Source of the DNA: Taenia hydatigena
Taxonomy: Eukaryota > Platyhelminthes > Cestoda > Cyclophyllidea > Taeniidae
Reading direction: 5' to 3'
Length of the DNA: 64,000 nucleotides
NCBI GenBank assembly: GCA_036345935.2
Contig: JADWOT020001893.1
Coordinates: forward strand, 124,001-188,000
The translations under genes were made by a program, and so were the position numbers. Positions 63,600 to 64,000 of the stretch are shown here, piece after piece; the stretch's first letter is position 1, and the number at the start of each line of letters is the position of its first letter. The notes beneath the pieces are model-generated. The model had not been told where the DNA came from, did no database searches, and was given only the letters and a program-made list of their open reading frames with translations.

Positions 63600-64000
63600 C
63601 TGGAAACAGCGAAAGCAGCAACGAAATCAGCATCCGTGAGGCATAAAAATGAAGCAATGATGTGCAAATCCAAAAATAAGGTTAAGAATAATATCTCACA
63701 AGTCCAGAAGCAATGGAGGGTCTTGGTTGAATGGGGTGGATTGGGTTATACCCCAAGAGTACCTACTTGCAATTATCAGATGGAAGGAAAGACCGTCAAC
63801 TGAAGTTTGAAGACCTTGCACCTATCTATTGAAGTTGAAAGAAAACCAATGACCGCCTCACATATGCGCAGGTCTGAGTAACGAGCTCATAGTATCAGTG
63901 GAACAAGGGAAGTCCGTCCGTTTTACGAGGAAAATCGTCCAAACAGCCTGCAAGCATTATAAGCCGTGTTCTTGTTGGCTTTGGAAGCAGTGTTGAACTG

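Noticed and set aside
63890..63960. Possible upstream exon on the minus strand between TTGCAG and CATATGTGAGG, containing AVWTIFLVKRTDFPCS
   Set aside because: Its phase does not lead into the natural frame of the 63.5 kb exon, and both splice signals are weak.

Overview
This window reads as nuclear DNA of a eukaryote, almost certainly an animal. It has no operon-like gene packing and no Shine-Dalgarno-led reading frames. It is mostly AT-rich non-coding sequence, with short purine/pyrimidine-rich or CpG-rich islands and a few short coding-like segments bounded by GT/AG splice signals. The style (long intergenic or intronic stretches, GA/CT tracts, decayed coding scraps) would suit a flatworm such as a tapeworm. 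That is an inference from overall impression; no lineage-specific gene was recognised.

Layout. 1-32 kb: mostly anonymous non-coding DNA. It contains a short reverse-transcriptase-like motif near 4.25 kb, simple-repeat islands near 1.2-1.5, 18.6-19.0 and 25.8 kb, several fragments of a diverged dispersed repeat (family A), and two copies of a second repeat (family B, about 22.5 and 29.2 kb). 32-40 kb: one long family A copy (about 32.55-33.55 kb) and a broken one (about 38.5-39.4 kb), with anonymous sequence around them. 40-52 kb: GA/CT-rich islands and AT-rich DNA, without a supported gene. 52.5-53.35 kb: the strongest CpG-rich island, a candidate promoter or first-exon region. 53.9-60 kb: the richest part. 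It holds a decayed minus-strand coding sequence (54.0-54.9 kb), plus-strand coding-like segments at 56.3-56.7, 57.0-57.2 and 59.6-59.9 kb, and a second long family A copy (58.3-59.1 kb). 60-64 kb: largely non-coding, ending with the best single exon of the window on the minus strand at about 63.5 kb.

No intact multi-exon gene, tRNA, rRNA, snRNA, CRISPR array or complete transposon could be supported by reading. Most open frames of 60-100 codons are the length expected by chance in 64 kb, and are left out or marked as unassigned. No pathway or joint function can be inferred. The main observations are the two repeat families, the decayed coding sequence at 54 kb and the orphan exon at 63.5 kb.
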